Below, piece by piece: positions 25,268 through 34,413 of a DNA stretch of 64,000 bases. Within the stretch, counting starts at the first letter, position 1, and every line of letters starts with the position of its first letter. The DNA is taken from NCBI GenBank assembly GCA_048158365.1, contig JBLLNL010000002.1. The stretch is one strand, 5' to 3'. This DNA is from Azoarcus_F sp048158365. GTDB lineage: Bacteria; Pseudomonadota; Gammaproteobacteria; Burkholderiales; Rhodocyclaceae. Position numbers and translations under genes: made by a program. The notes beneath the pieces are model-generated. The model saw only the letters and a program-made list of their open reading frames with translations, did no database searches and was not told the DNA's origin.

Positions 25268-27175
25268 TCAGGCGCGAAAGGGTGCAGGACAATCAAGCGC
25301 CTGACACACCGCCCGCAGGAGTTCCGCCTCGGTGGCGGTCACGCGGCCGTCATGGGTCACCGCCGTCGCGGCCGCCTCCACGAGCTTTTTGCGGAATGCC
25401 GGCCTGGCGCCGGCAAGATGTGCGAGGATTCGGTCCAGATCCTCGATCGAGATGCGTCGGTCAGCGCGGTCCGCGCGCCAGGGGCCGTCCAGCGGTGCGA
25501 TCCGGGTCGCCGCCTCGAACGCAGCCGTGCTCTGCGCGATGTCGCGCGCACCCGCACGCGCCAGCAGGGCCAGCAGGGTTTCCGTGTCCGCCTTGAGTGT
25601 CTTCAGCGATACGGTCTTGACCGCATCCTGGCCCGATCGCTGAAGTGTCGAATGCAGCAGTCGGCGCAGCACGTATTCGAACACCGAGGTCCTGCTATCG
25701 GCCTCGATGAGCTTGTCCACGGTGCCGACCACCTGATTTCGCGCTTCGTCGGACAATTCGCCCAGCGTCGGGATGGCCAGGTCGAGCAGGGGCAATCTGA
25801 CCCTCGCGTCCTGCTGCTGCACCCATCGGGAGAGTGCCTGCGCCTGCTCACGCATGTCCGGCCCGAAGCCCGCTTCGATGTCGCGGACCTGGCGCGCGCT
25901 CACGTCGGGGTCTGTGGACAGCAGCAGCGCGAAGACCAGTGCTCGTGCTCCGCCGGCCTGGTGCGCGGCGTCGGTGATCTGCGGCGGCACGGCCGACAGC
26001 AGTGCCTGCGTCTGCGTCACGTGTTCCGGCAGGACCGTGCCGATCGATGCGGCGAAACCGGCCGGAGAGAACGCCGGCGAACCGGGCTGCACTGGCGTTT
26101 CCGAGGCGCCACCGATACCGGCTGCGGCCGGGTGGGCGGCCCCATGCGTGGCTGCGGCCGCATGGGTCTGTGCAGCCGGATCAAAGCTGGGATCGAGTCG
26201 CCTGATCCGCTCCTGTATCGGAGGATGGGTCGCCATCAGGCGCGAGAAGTTCGCACTGCTGCCGAAGAACATGTGGCTCGCTTCCTCGGCGCGCGGATGA
26301 TGAACCTCGGAGCCTATTCCGGCGATCTTCTTCAGCGCTCCGGCGATCCCTGCCGGGTTGCGCGTGTACTGGACGGCTGCGGCATCGGCTAGATATTCCC
26401 GCTGACGCGATACTCCGGCCTTGATCAGTTTGCCGAACAGCACGCCGATGTAGCCGACCAGCACCAGCGCGAGCCCACCGATGATGAACGGTGCGCCGCC
26501 GCGGTCCGACCGGCGCGCGCTGTGCATCATCACGCGGCCAGCCAGCGTGAGCAGCAGGATGCCGTGCAGCACGCCGATCAACCTGAGGTTGAGCCGCATG
26601 TCACCGTTGAGGATATGACTGAACTCGTGTGCGATCACGCCCTGGAGTTCGTCGCGATTCAGGCGTTCCAGCGTGCCGCGTGTCACCGCGACCACCCCCT
26701 CGGTGACACGCGATCCGGCGGCGAACGCGTTGATGCCCTGCTCGGCATCGAGCACGTACACCGGCGGGGCGGGAATGCCCGACGCAATCGCTATTTCGTC
26801 GACGACGTTCACCAGCCGGCGCTCGAGCGGGTCGCCGGTGGCGCGCGAGATCAACCGCCCGCCGAGTTCCTCGGCGATCGCCGGCCCTCCATTGCGCGAC
26901 AGCGCAATGATCTTGAAGACGGACCCGAGCAGGATCAGTGCGCCGACCGCCATCGCGGTCATCGCGAAGAGTTCCGGATCCCACAGGCGCAGCGGACCGG
27001 CTGCGCTCGCACCGACCCCGTACTGTGACGCATACTCGGTGGCCGAACCCAGCCCTATTGCCGCGGCAAGCGCGACATAGACCGTCACGATGATACCGAC
27101 CACTGCGAGCACGAACCACAGCACGAGCAGCCGGCTGCTCCGACGTGCATGGTCCTGGGCGGAGAAGAAATCCAT
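25268..27175 (-). CDS. M48-family membrane zinc metallopeptidase with long C-terminal extension
   Basis: A 635-residue protein. Residues 1-330 are an HtpX-like M48 peptidase with four hydrophobic segments, the zinc motif HEFSH (H183, E184, H187) and a distal SRQREYLADAAAV metal-binding Glu. It ends at a THPPIQERIRRL motif. After an Ala/His/Pro-rich linker (about 335-370) there is a 260-residue, mainly helical domain I do not recognise. It follows lemA by 16 bases. LemA-M48 pairs are common in proteobacteria; the substrate is unknown. Confidence 0.9.
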   Translation of the reverse strand: MDFFSAQDHARRSSRLLVLWFVLAVVGIIVTVYVALAAAIGLGSATEYASQYGVGASAAGPLRLWDPELFAMTAMAVGALILLGSVFKIIALSRNGGPAIAEELGGRLISRATGDPLERRLVNVVDEIAIASGIPAPPVYVLDAEQGINAFAAGSRVTEGVVAVTRGTLERLNRDELQGVIAHEFSHILNGDMRLNLRLIGVLHGILLLTLAGRVMMHSARRSDRGGAPFIIGGLALVLVGYIGVLFGKLIKAGVSRQREYLADAAAVQYTRNPAGIAGALKKIAGIGSEVHHPRAEEASHMFFGSSANFSRLMATHPPIQERIRRLDPSFDPAAQTHAAAATHGAAHPAAAGIGGASETPVQPGSPAFSPAGFAASIGTVLPEHVTQTQALLSAVPPQITDAAHQAGGARALVFALLLSTDPDVSARQVRDIEAGFGPDMREQAQALSRWVQQQDARVRLPLLDLAIPTLGELSDEARNQVVGTVDKLIEADSRTSVFEYVLRRLLHSTLQRSGQDAVKTVSLKTLKADTETLLALLARAGARDIAQSTAAFEAATRIAPLDGPWRADRADRRISIEDLDRILAHLAGARPAFRKKLVEAAATAVTHDGRVTATEAELLRAVCQALDCPAPFRA

Positions 27176-27191
27176 GTCGACGTCTCGCCGG

Positions 27192-27782
27192 TCAGGACGT
27201 GAAGCTCACCTTCACCGGTGCGCGTGCGGTGACATCGTCCATCTGCCACTGTTCGGCATGCTTGAAGCCGAAGTTGTTGGCGATGATGGCATCCGGGAAG
27301 GATTCGCGCTTGATGTTGTAGTGCGTGACCGCATCGTTGTACGCCTGGCGCGAGAATGCGATGCGGTTCTCGGTGCTGGCCAGTTCCTCCTGCAGCAGCG
27401 CCATGTTCTGGTTGGCCTTCAAGTCGGGGTAGGCCTCGGCCAGTGCGAAGAAGCGGGTCAGCATGCCGCCCAGCGCAGCTTCGGCGCCCATCAGATCCCG
27501 CATGGCAGCCGGATCGGATGGGTCGACTTCGGCCCGTTTGGCGGCCGCTTGCGCCGCATTGCGCGCGTTGATGACCGCTTCCAGCGTTTCGCGTTCATGC
27601 TGCATGTAGCCCTTGGCGGTCTCGACCAGATTCGGGATCAGGTCGTAGCGTCGCTGCAATTGCACGTCGATCTGCGAGAACGCGTTCTTGACCCGGTTGC
27701 GCAAGGCCACCAGGCCGTTGTAGATGAGGACGACCCAGGCAATCAGGGCGACGACGATGGCGATGACGATCCAGGTGCTCAT
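27192..27782 (-). CDS. lemA: LemA family protein
   Basis: A 196-residue protein with one N-terminal membrane helix (residues 4-22) and a periplasmic or cytoplasmic coiled-coil body. YNGLVALRNRVKNAFSQIDVQLQRRYDLIPNLVETAKGYM is the family signature. AYPDLKANQNM and YNDAVTHYN are also conserved. It is the first gene of a two-gene unit with the M48 peptidase. The biochemical function of LemA proteins is not established. Confidence 0.93.
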   Translation of the reverse strand: MSTWIVIAIVVALIAWVVLIYNGLVALRNRVKNAFSQIDVQLQRRYDLIPNLVETAKGYMQHERETLEAVINARNAAQAAAKRAEVDPSDPAAMRDLMGAEAALGGMLTRFFALAEAYPDLKANQNMALLQEELASTENRIAFSRQAYNDAVTHYNIKRESFPDAIIANNFGFKHAEQWQMDDVTARAPVKVSFTS

Positions 27783-27906
27783 GGCGTGCTTCTCCGGCTG
27801 GTTTGGGGTAGATGACGCATGCTAACCCGAGAGCGTGACGATTGGATACGGCAACGCGGTTGCGACGGGACGGGGCGACGGCTCACCGATGCGCCAATGT
27901 GTGTGT

Positions 27907-28338
27907 TCAGTCGTTCGTTGCCTTGCGCATCACGCACTCGACATAGGCGGCGCCGTCGGGTGGCGTACGGTTGCGCTGGGCATTGAAGATCGTCTCGCCC
28001 AGGCAGTCCAGCACCAGGTGCAGCGCATCGTGGCGATTACCGCAGCGCATCTGGCAATGTGCAAACGCGGCGCGCAGTCCGGGCGGCTGATCGATCGACA
28101 GTTGTTCCTCGATCGCCAGGTGAAGCGACAGGTGCAGGAACGGGTTCACCTGACCGTCCTCGGGCCGGAAGTCGCGCGCGATCGCATCCGGATCCTGGAA
28201 CAGGACCTGATACTCCGAATGCATTTCGATCAACCTCGCCGCGATCTGTTCGAGCGGTGTCAGCGTGTCGGTGGCGAGATGCTTTGTCCATGCCTCGATG
28301 AAGAAGAGGCGGGCCTGGTCACGGGATGGGTCGAACAT
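27907..28338 (-). CDS. DUF1841 family protein
   Basis: A 143-residue protein. SRDQARLFFIEAW at the N-terminus, VNPFLHLSLHLAIEEQLSIDQPPG in the middle and DALHLVLDCLGE near the end are the conserved blocks of DUF1841. The His/Glu pattern in the central block could bind a metal, but the family has no assigned function. It follows nth by three bases on the same strand and is probably co-transcribed. Confidence 0.9.
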   Translation of the reverse strand: MFDPSRDQARLFFIEAWTKHLATDTLTPLEQIAARLIEMHSEYQVLFQDPDAIARDFRPEDGQVNPFLHLSLHLAIEEQLSIDQPPGLRAAFAHCQMRCGNRHDALHLVLDCLGETIFNAQRNRTPPDGAAYVECVMRKATND

Positions 28339-28341
28339 GTT

Positions 28342-28974
28342 TCAGCCTGTCTTGTCCTTGAAATCGCACAGATCCCGCACGCTGCACTCGGCACATCGAG
28401 GCTTGCGTGCGGTGCATACATACCGGCCATGCAGGATCAGCCAGTGGTGGGCGTCCTTCAGGTAGTCTTTCGGGACCCGTCGCATCAACGCGTGCTCCAC
28501 CGCGACGACATCCTTTCCCGGCGCGAGACCGGTGCGATTGGCGAGCCGGAAGATATGCGTATCCACCGCCATCACCGGGTCGCCGAACACGGTGTTCAGG
28601 ACGACGTTCGCGGTCTTTCGGCCGACGCCGGGAAGGGCCTCCAGCGCGGCGCGATCATGTGGGACTTCGCCGCCATGGTGTTCGAGCAGCCGGTGTGAGA
28701 GCGCGACCGTGTTGCGTGCCTTGTTGCGATAGAGCCCGATGCTGCGGATCAGCTCGGCCACACCGCCCTCACCCAGCGAAACCATCGTCTCCGGGGTCGG
28801 CGCCTGCGCGAACAGGCGCCGGGTCGCGATATTCACGCTCCGGTCGGTCGCCTGGGCCGACAGCACCACGGCGACCAGCAACTGAAAGGGTGAGGCGTAC
28901 TCCAGTTCGGTGGTCGGCGTCGGGTTGGCAGCGGCCAGCCGGCGAAAGAATTCACGGATTGCGTCGCGCTTCAT
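28342..28974 (-). CDS. nth: Endonuclease III
   Basis: Base-excision repair glycosylase/AP lyase acting on oxidised pyrimidines. The 210-residue protein has the helix-hairpin-helix LPGVGRKTANVVLN with the catalytic Lys, the catalytic Asp in AVDTHIFRL, and the C-terminal [4Fe-4S] loop C-X6-C-X2-C-X5-C. It sits 77 bases after rnfE, the common rnf-nth arrangement of Gammaproteobacteria. Confidence 0.96.
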   Translation of the reverse strand: MKRDAIREFFRRLAAANPTPTTELEYASPFQLLVAVVLSAQATDRSVNIATRRLFAQAPTPETMVSLGEGGVAELIRSIGLYRNKARNTVALSHRLLEHHGGEVPHDRAALEALPGVGRKTANVVLNTVFGDPVMAVDTHIFRLANRTGLAPGKDVVAVEHALMRRVPKDYLKDAHHWLILHGRYVCTARKPRCAECSVRDLCDFKDKTG

Positions 28975-29051
28975 CGGCGTGTTTCAGGCGTCATGCCAGC
29001 AGGGGCACGGCGTCCGATTCGATGCACCACGATCGTCCATCGTAGGCGGCC

Positions 29052-29753
29052 TCATCCCGCGGAGACGGGTCGAGCGTCCTCGGCAGTGGTTTCGATGGTC
29101 GGTCGGGCATGCGCGCGCGCCGCCGCGCGTGCGTTTATCCAGTTGAACAGCGCGATCAGGCAACCCAGCGCAAAAAAGGCGCCCGGCGGAAGGATCGCGA
29201 TCAGGAAATCCGGATAGCCGTCGCCGAACACCTCGATCGGTGACAGCGACGGAAACACCATCTCGATGCCTGAGAACAGCGTGCCACGGCCGATCAGCTC
29301 GCGCACGCCGCCCAGCACCGCGAGCACCCAGACCAGCCCGAGACCCATCAACACGCCGTCCAGTGTCGAGGACAGCGGATCGTTCTTCGCGGCATAGGCC
29401 TCGACCCGGGCCAGCACGATGCAGTTGGTCACGATCAGCGGGATGAAGATGCCCAGCACCAGATAGAGCTCGTGCAGCCACGCGTTGAAGCTGAGGTCGA
29501 CAATCGTCACCAGCGAGGCGATCACCAGAATGAACACCGGAATCCGGATTTCGTAAGGGATGAAGTTGCGCAGCGAAGCGATCGCGAGATTGGCGACCGC
29601 CATGACCAGAATCGTCGCCAGGCCGAGGCTGACCGCGTTGACCATGCTGGTGCTGATCGCGAGGATCGGACACAGTCCGAGCAACTGCACCAGTCCCGGA
29701 TTCTGCTTCCACAGGCCGTTGAAGGCGCTTTCGCGAAAATGCTGGAGATTCAT
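29052..29753 (-). CDS. rnfE: Rnf complex integral membrane subunit RnfE
   Basis: Membrane subunit of the ion-translocating Rnf complex, which couples ferredoxin and NAD(H) redox to Na+ or H+ movement. The 233-residue protein opens with FRESAFNGLWKQNPGLVQLLGLCPILAIS and has six hydrophobic segments. FIPLIVTNCIVLARVEAYAAKN holds a conserved membrane Cys shared with RnfA. Its ATG overlaps the rnfG stop by four bases. Confidence 0.95.
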   Translation of the reverse strand: MNLQHFRESAFNGLWKQNPGLVQLLGLCPILAISTSMVNAVSLGLATILVMAVANLAIASLRNFIPYEIRIPVFILVIASLVTIVDLSFNAWLHELYLVLGIFIPLIVTNCIVLARVEAYAAKNDPLSSTLDGVLMGLGLVWVLAVLGGVRELIGRGTLFSGIEMVFPSLSPIEVFGDGYPDFLIAILPPGAFFALGCLIALFNWINARAAARAHARPTIETTAEDARPVSAG

Positions 29754-30424
29754 TGCTGGACTCCCGTCAGTACAGTGCCGGTCCTGGCGTCGAACAGCGC
29801 GTCGCGATGGCGCATTGCGAACGCCGCCGCCCGACCGGTCGCCGCGGTGACCGCACGGGCGCTGATGGTGGCGCCGATCCGGTATTCGAACACGCCGCCG
29901 TCCCGTCGCACGTGCCAGCGATCGGCACCAACCTCCTCGAAGGACACCCCGGTGAACTGTTCGATCCACGGCCGGGGGCTGCGCTTGTCCTTGCGCGGAT
30001 CGATGTAATCACCCAGGCCGGGGGTCTCGGCATGTCCGGTTGCACGTACGCCGCTGATGCGTCCGTCGGCCTGGATACCGACTGCGAGCATGATCCGGCC
30101 GGCATAGCCGTCAGGCGCGACTGCCTCCAGGATCAAGGCCGCAGCTTCGCCGTCCTGGCGGGCACGATAGACCCTGCCACCCTCGTCCAGTCCGAGTTCG
30201 GCGGTCGGACCGAGTTCGACGAAATCCTCCAGCAGTGCGTTGTTGTAGCTCCCCGGTGGCAGGATCTCGTTGATCAGCCGCATGCGCTCGGCAAACTGGG
30301 ACGCCTCGATCGCCGGCCGGGTGACGCGATGGGTGACGGTCATCAGCGACGTGAACAGCAGCGTGAAGATCACCATGATGCCGGCGGTCCGGATCGACGT
30401 CCGCGCCGCGGTGTAGCGGGTCAT
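29750..30424 (-). CDS. rnfG: Rnf complex FMN-binding subunit RnfG
   Basis: Periplasm-facing subunit with covalently bound FMN. The 224-residue protein has an N-terminal membrane anchor (residues 12-30), the HAETPGLGDYIDP motif, and the flavinylation site IGATIS with Thr186. The residues just before the GAT are RI, not the more usual S/D-G. Overlaps of four bases with both rnfD and rnfE indicate coupled translation. Confidence 0.94.
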   Translation of the reverse strand: MTRYTAARTSIRTAGIMVIFTLLFTSLMTVTHRVTRPAIEASQFAERMRLINEILPPGSYNNALLEDFVELGPTAELGLDEGGRVYRARQDGEAAALILEAVAPDGYAGRIMLAVGIQADGRISGVRATGHAETPGLGDYIDPRKDKRSPRPWIEQFTGVSFEEVGADRWHVRRDGGVFEYRIGATISARAVTAATGRAAAFAMRHRDALFDARTGTVLTGVQQ

Positions 30425-31428
30425 GGCGTCTTCCTCGAACGCTGGCCGAAGACCGGTGGCTGGGTCTTCATGTCGATCAACGGCACGCACATGTTCATCA
30501 GCAGTACTGCGAACGCGATGCCTTCCGGAAAGGCGCCGAAGGCACGGATCAGATAGGCGAGGATGCCGACACCGGCGGCGAAGATCAGCTTCCCACGGGG
30601 CGTGGTCGCGCCCGAAACCGGATCGGTGACGATGAAGAAGGCGGCCAGCATCGCGCCGCCGCTGGCCAGATGGAACAGCGGCGATGCGAACTGTGCCGGA
30701 TGCGCGAGCCAGAATCCGCCCGAGATGCAGACCAGCGCGGCGATGAAGGCGACCGGCATGTGCCAGGTGATGACCCCGCGCAGCATCAGGAACACGCCGC
30801 CGAGCACGTAGCCGGCCGCGATCCATTCGTAGCCGCGTCCGCCGAGCGCACCGAAACTGGCCTGGTCGAGCACGGTGTCGACGGACCCCACCCCGGTGCG
30901 CAGACCGGTTCTCAGCGCATCCAGCGCGGTGGCGGCGGTCACCGCATCGATATCGCGCGCGCCGCCGAAGATCAGGTGCAGTTGCGTCTGGAAATCCAGT
31001 CCACCCGCCGGCGGCCACTGTGACATCAGGGACGGGTAGGCGATGATCATCGCGCAGTAGGCGACCATCGCCGGGTTGAACGGGTTCTGGCCGAGGCCGC
31101 CATACAAATGCTTGACCGCAACGATGGCGACGGTGATCCCGAGGACGGTCAGCCACCACGGCACGATCGGTGAGAAGCACAGCACGACCAGCCATGCGGT
31201 GACGACCGCAGACAGATCGGTCACTGCGATCAGCACCGGGCGGCGACGTAGACGCAGCACCAGGGCTTCGGCGGCGATCGCGACGATCGTGGCGAGCGCC
31301 AGATTGACGAGAATGCCGGCGCCGACCTGCCACACATACATCGCGATGCCCGGTAGCAGCGCGATCAGCACGTTCAGCATCACCCGCTGCACACTTGTCG
31401 GTTTGCGGATATAAGGGGAATGAATCAT
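30421..31428 (-). CDS. rnfD: Rnf complex FMN-binding membrane subunit RnfD
   Basis: A 335-residue polytopic membrane subunit. The flavinylation motif DPVSGATTP is intact with Thr275 as FMN acceptor. LYGGLGQNPFNPAMVAYC and SPYIRKPTSVQRVML are typical RnfD segments. It overlaps rnfC and rnfG by ATGA at both ends. Confidence 0.95.
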   Translation of the reverse strand: MIHSPYIRKPTSVQRVMLNVLIALLPGIAMYVWQVGAGILVNLALATIVAIAAEALVLRLRRRPVLIAVTDLSAVVTAWLVVLCFSPIVPWWLTVLGITVAIVAVKHLYGGLGQNPFNPAMVAYCAMIIAYPSLMSQWPPAGGLDFQTQLHLIFGGARDIDAVTAATALDALRTGLRTGVGSVDTVLDQASFGALGGRGYEWIAAGYVLGGVFLMLRGVITWHMPVAFIAALVCISGGFWLAHPAQFASPLFHLASGGAMLAAFFIVTDPVSGATTPRGKLIFAAGVGILAYLIRAFGAFPEGIAFAVLLMNMCVPLIDMKTQPPVFGQRSRKTP

Positions 31429-33086
31429 TGCGATTCGACCCCGTCGGCCTTGTTCGCGAGCGCCCGGCGCCGTGCGTCGATCTCCGCGATCTCTGCGGCC
31501 GCATCCGGCGGCAGATCGGTCGTATTGCGGGCCTCGACCGCGGCTTTCTGCTGCCTGGCACGTTCGAGTGCAGCGGCGATCAGGGCTTTCTTCGGGTCGT
31601 CCTCGGCGGGTTTCGCGACCGCCGGCTCCACGCCTTCGCTGCCCTTCGCCAGCCTGGCCTTGGTTTCGGCGGCCTTGGCGGCCAGTCGTGCGGCCTTCTC
31701 CGATTTTTCTCGTTCGATTCGGTAGTTCCGGAACTCGAACCGATCACGTGCCTGGCTTGCCGCCGTGCTTTCGCGCTCACGCGCCCAGATCTCGGTCTTC
31801 GCGAAACGGTAGTAGTCGACGAGCGGAATGTGGGATGGGCACACGAAGGCGCAGCAGCCGCATTCGATGCAATCGAACAGGTGGTACTCCTGCGCCTTGC
31901 CGAAGTTGTGCGAGCGCGAGAACCAGTACAGTTCGAACGGCTGCAGGTCGGCCGGACAAGCCCGCGCGCACTCGCCGCAACGAATGCACGGCATCTCTGC
32001 CGGGGGGCTGGGAAAGAGCGCTTCGGATGCGGCGATGATGCAGTTGCTGCCCTTGACCACCGGCACTGACAGGTCCGGCAGCGCAAAGCCCATCATCGGT
32101 CCGCCCAGCAGGTAGCGGTTCGTGTCGGGCCCGGGCTGCATCAGCGGCAGCAGCCGTTCGATCGGCGTTCCGATCAGGACCTCGAAATTGCCGGGCGAAT
32201 CGGCATTGCCGGTCAGCGTGACCACGCGGGAGACGAGCGGCTCGCCGAAGCGGATCGCGCGATGCACCGCGTGCGCGGTTCCGACGTTGAAGCACTGGAC
32301 GCCGTACTCGCCGCCGAGCTTGCCATGCGGAATCTCGATGCCGGTCAGTACGCGGATCAGTTGCTTCTCCCCGCCGGCCGGATAAAGCGTCGGTACGGCC
32401 ACGACCTCGATCGCTGCTGAGAGTCTCGCGGCCGCTTCGCGCATCGCGGTGATCGCGGCCTGCTTGTTGTCCTCGATGCCGACGAGAATGCGCCTGGCGC
32501 CGATCAACTCGAGCAGGAGGATCGCGCCGTCCAGGATTTCGGCCGCGCGTTCGCGCATGAGCCGGTCGTCGCAGGTGATCCACGGCTCGCATTCGGCGCC
32601 GTTCAGGACCAGCGTTTCGATGCCCGTCCCGTTCCCGAGCTTGACATGGCTCGGGAAGGCGGCACCGCCCATGCCGACGATGCCCGAATCGCGCAGGAAG
32701 TTCAGCGTGCTCTGGCGGTCCGAGTGGAGATGGTCGAAACGGTGCAGTTCGATCCAGCGGTCCGCGCCGTCCGGGTCGATGACGACGCAGCGTGTGTTCA
32801 GTCCGGATGGATGCGCCATCGGATGATCGGCGATCTCGACCACGGTACCGGAAGTCGGGGCGTGGATCGCAGTGCCGAGCGCACCCTCGGCTTCGCCGAT
32901 GCGCTCGCCCTTGAGCACCTTCTGGCCAGGCTCGACGATGCAGCGGGAGATCGCGCGCGCGTTCTGTCGCAACGGCACGACCAGGCGCGGGGCGATCGGC
33001 GCGCTGCGGATCGGCGCTTCGGCCGATTCTGCCTTGTGGTGCGGGGGTTTGACGCCGCCATGGAAACTGAAAAGACGCGCGGTCAT
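31425..33086 (-). CDS. rnfC: Rnf complex iron-sulfur/NADH-binding subunit RnfC
   Basis: Peripheral cytoplasmic subunit that contacts NAD(H). The 553-residue protein has a NuoF-like part (SGIVGMGGAAFPSHVKL, NGAECEPWITCDD). Two [4Fe-4S] motifs follow: CIRCGECARACP and CIECGCCAFVCPSHIPLVDYYR. A C-terminal extension of about 110 residues is Ala/Lys/Glu-rich and probably a coiled helix, as in other proteobacterial RnfC. The ATG overlaps the rnfB stop. Confidence 0.95.
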   Translation of the reverse strand: MTARLFSFHGGVKPPHHKAESAEAPIRSAPIAPRLVVPLRQNARAISRCIVEPGQKVLKGERIGEAEGALGTAIHAPTSGTVVEIADHPMAHPSGLNTRCVVIDPDGADRWIELHRFDHLHSDRQSTLNFLRDSGIVGMGGAAFPSHVKLGNGTGIETLVLNGAECEPWITCDDRLMRERAAEILDGAILLLELIGARRILVGIEDNKQAAITAMREAAARLSAAIEVVAVPTLYPAGGEKQLIRVLTGIEIPHGKLGGEYGVQCFNVGTAHAVHRAIRFGEPLVSRVVTLTGNADSPGNFEVLIGTPIERLLPLMQPGPDTNRYLLGGPMMGFALPDLSVPVVKGSNCIIAASEALFPSPPAEMPCIRCGECARACPADLQPFELYWFSRSHNFGKAQEYHLFDCIECGCCAFVCPSHIPLVDYYRFAKTEIWARERESTAASQARDRFEFRNYRIEREKSEKAARLAAKAAETKARLAKGSEGVEPAVAKPAEDDPKKALIAAALERARQQKAAVEARNTTDLPPDAAAEIAEIDARRRALANKADGVESQ

Positions 33087-33634
33087 GCCGCTTCCTTGAT
33101 CTCGATCACCGGGTACTTCCATTTCCAGGTTTCCACCGTCTCGCGCACCGGCTCCATCGTGATGCAATCCACCGGGCACGGTGCGATGCACAGCTCGCAA
33201 CCGGTGCACAGCGGCTCGACGACCGTATGCATCTGCTTGGCGGCGCCGACGATCGCATCCACTGGGCAGGCCTGGATGCACAGCGTGCAACCGATGCAGG
33301 TCTGTTCGTCGATCACTGCGATCGCCTTCGGCTTCTCGACGCCGTGCTCCTCTGACAGCGGCTTGAACTCGCGACCGAGCAGGTCGGCAAGATGACGGAT
33401 GCCTTCCTCGCCGCCGGGCGGGCACTGATTGATGTCCGCTTCGCCGTTGGCGATCGCCTGCGCGTAAGGTTTGCAGCCCGGATAGCCGCACTGTCCGCAC
33501 TGCGTCTGAGGCAGGATGGCGTCGATCTTCTCGACCAGCGGGTCGCCCTCGACCTTGAAACGGATCGACGCGTAGCCCAGCGCCGCACCGAGCACCAGCG
33601 CGATGCCGGCCATGACCAGCAGTGCGGTCAGCAT
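33083..33634 (-). CDS. rnfB: Rnf complex ferredoxin-type subunit RnfB
   Basis: A 183-residue membrane-anchored electron-transfer subunit. It has an N-terminal helix (LLVMAGIALVLGAALGYASI), the QCGQCGYPGCKPYA motif plus NQCPPGG, then two ferredoxin motifs CIGCTLCIQACPVDAI and CTGCELCIAPCPVDCI. The start at 33634 matches the conserved N-terminus. An in-frame ATG at 33730, just after an AGGAGAGG, would add 32 residues that do not look like RnfB. Confidence 0.95.
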   Translation of the reverse strand: MLTALLVMAGIALVLGAALGYASIRFKVEGDPLVEKIDAILPQTQCGQCGYPGCKPYAQAIANGEADINQCPPGGEEGIRHLADLLGREFKPLSEEHGVEKPKAIAVIDEQTCIGCTLCIQACPVDAIVGAAKQMHTVVEPLCTGCELCIAPCPVDCITMEPVRETVETWKWKYPVIEIKEAA

Positions 33635-33736
33635 GGGCTCGTCCGCCCCCGGAGTGGAGGCGAATCTACAGGTCCGGATGCACTGAACCGTAGAGTCATC
33701 ACCGCATATGCCTTTGTCAGGACCATGCATCCTCTC

Positions 33737-34321
33737 CTACTGGAACCGGTCCAACCCGGCAAAACCCATGAATGCGAGACTCATGAAGCCGGCGGTGATC
33801 ATCGCGATCGCGGTGCCCCTGAATGGTATCGGCACGTCGGCACCGTCCAGACGCTCGCGAATGCCGGCAAAAAGCACGAGGGCCAGCGTGAAACCGACCG
33901 AGGAGCCGAAACCGAACAGCAGGGATTCGAGGAGGTTGTGCGCGTAGCCCACATTGAGCAGCGGCACGCCCAGCACCGCACAGTTGGTGGTGATCAGCGG
34001 CAGATAGATGCCGAGTACCTGATGCAGCAACGGACTGGTCTTCTCGATGACCAGTTCGGTGACCTGAACGATGCCGGCGATGACGACGATGAACGACAGC
34101 GTGCGCAGGTAGGTGAGGTCGTTGGGCGCGAGCAGGTAATGATCGATCAGGTAGCTCGTGCCTGCGCCCAGTGTGAGCACGAAAGTGGTCGCCACGCCCA
34201 TCCCGATCGCGGTTTCCAGCTTCTTCGATACCCCCATGAACGGGCACAGCCCGAGCATGCGGACGAGGACCACGTTGTTGACGAGTACGGCGCCGATGAC
34301 AACGAATATGTAGCTGGTCAT
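33737..34321 (-). CDS. rnfA: Rnf complex integral membrane subunit RnfA
   Basis: A 194-residue, six-helix membrane protein homologous to RnfE. NNVVLVRMLGLCPFMGVSKKLETAIGMG and YLPLITTNCAVLGVPLLNV carry the conserved membrane cysteines that ligate an intramembrane iron-sulfur cluster in characterised Rnf complexes. It is the first gene of rnfABCDGE. A 102-base gap separates it from rnfB. Confidence 0.95.
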   Translation of the reverse strand: MTSYIFVVIGAVLVNNVVLVRMLGLCPFMGVSKKLETAIGMGVATTFVLTLGAGTSYLIDHYLLAPNDLTYLRTLSFIVVIAGIVQVTELVIEKTSPLLHQVLGIYLPLITTNCAVLGVPLLNVGYAHNLLESLLFGFGSSVGFTLALVLFAGIRERLDGADVPIPFRGTAIAMITAGFMSLAFMGFAGLDRFQ

Positions 34322-34413
34322 GATAGGGTTCAGGGTGTAAGCGTGGAATTATCCCTCGCAGAGCCAGGGCACTCAACCCTGATTCCTTCAGGGTTCCGCA
34401 TCGTACGCCGCGT

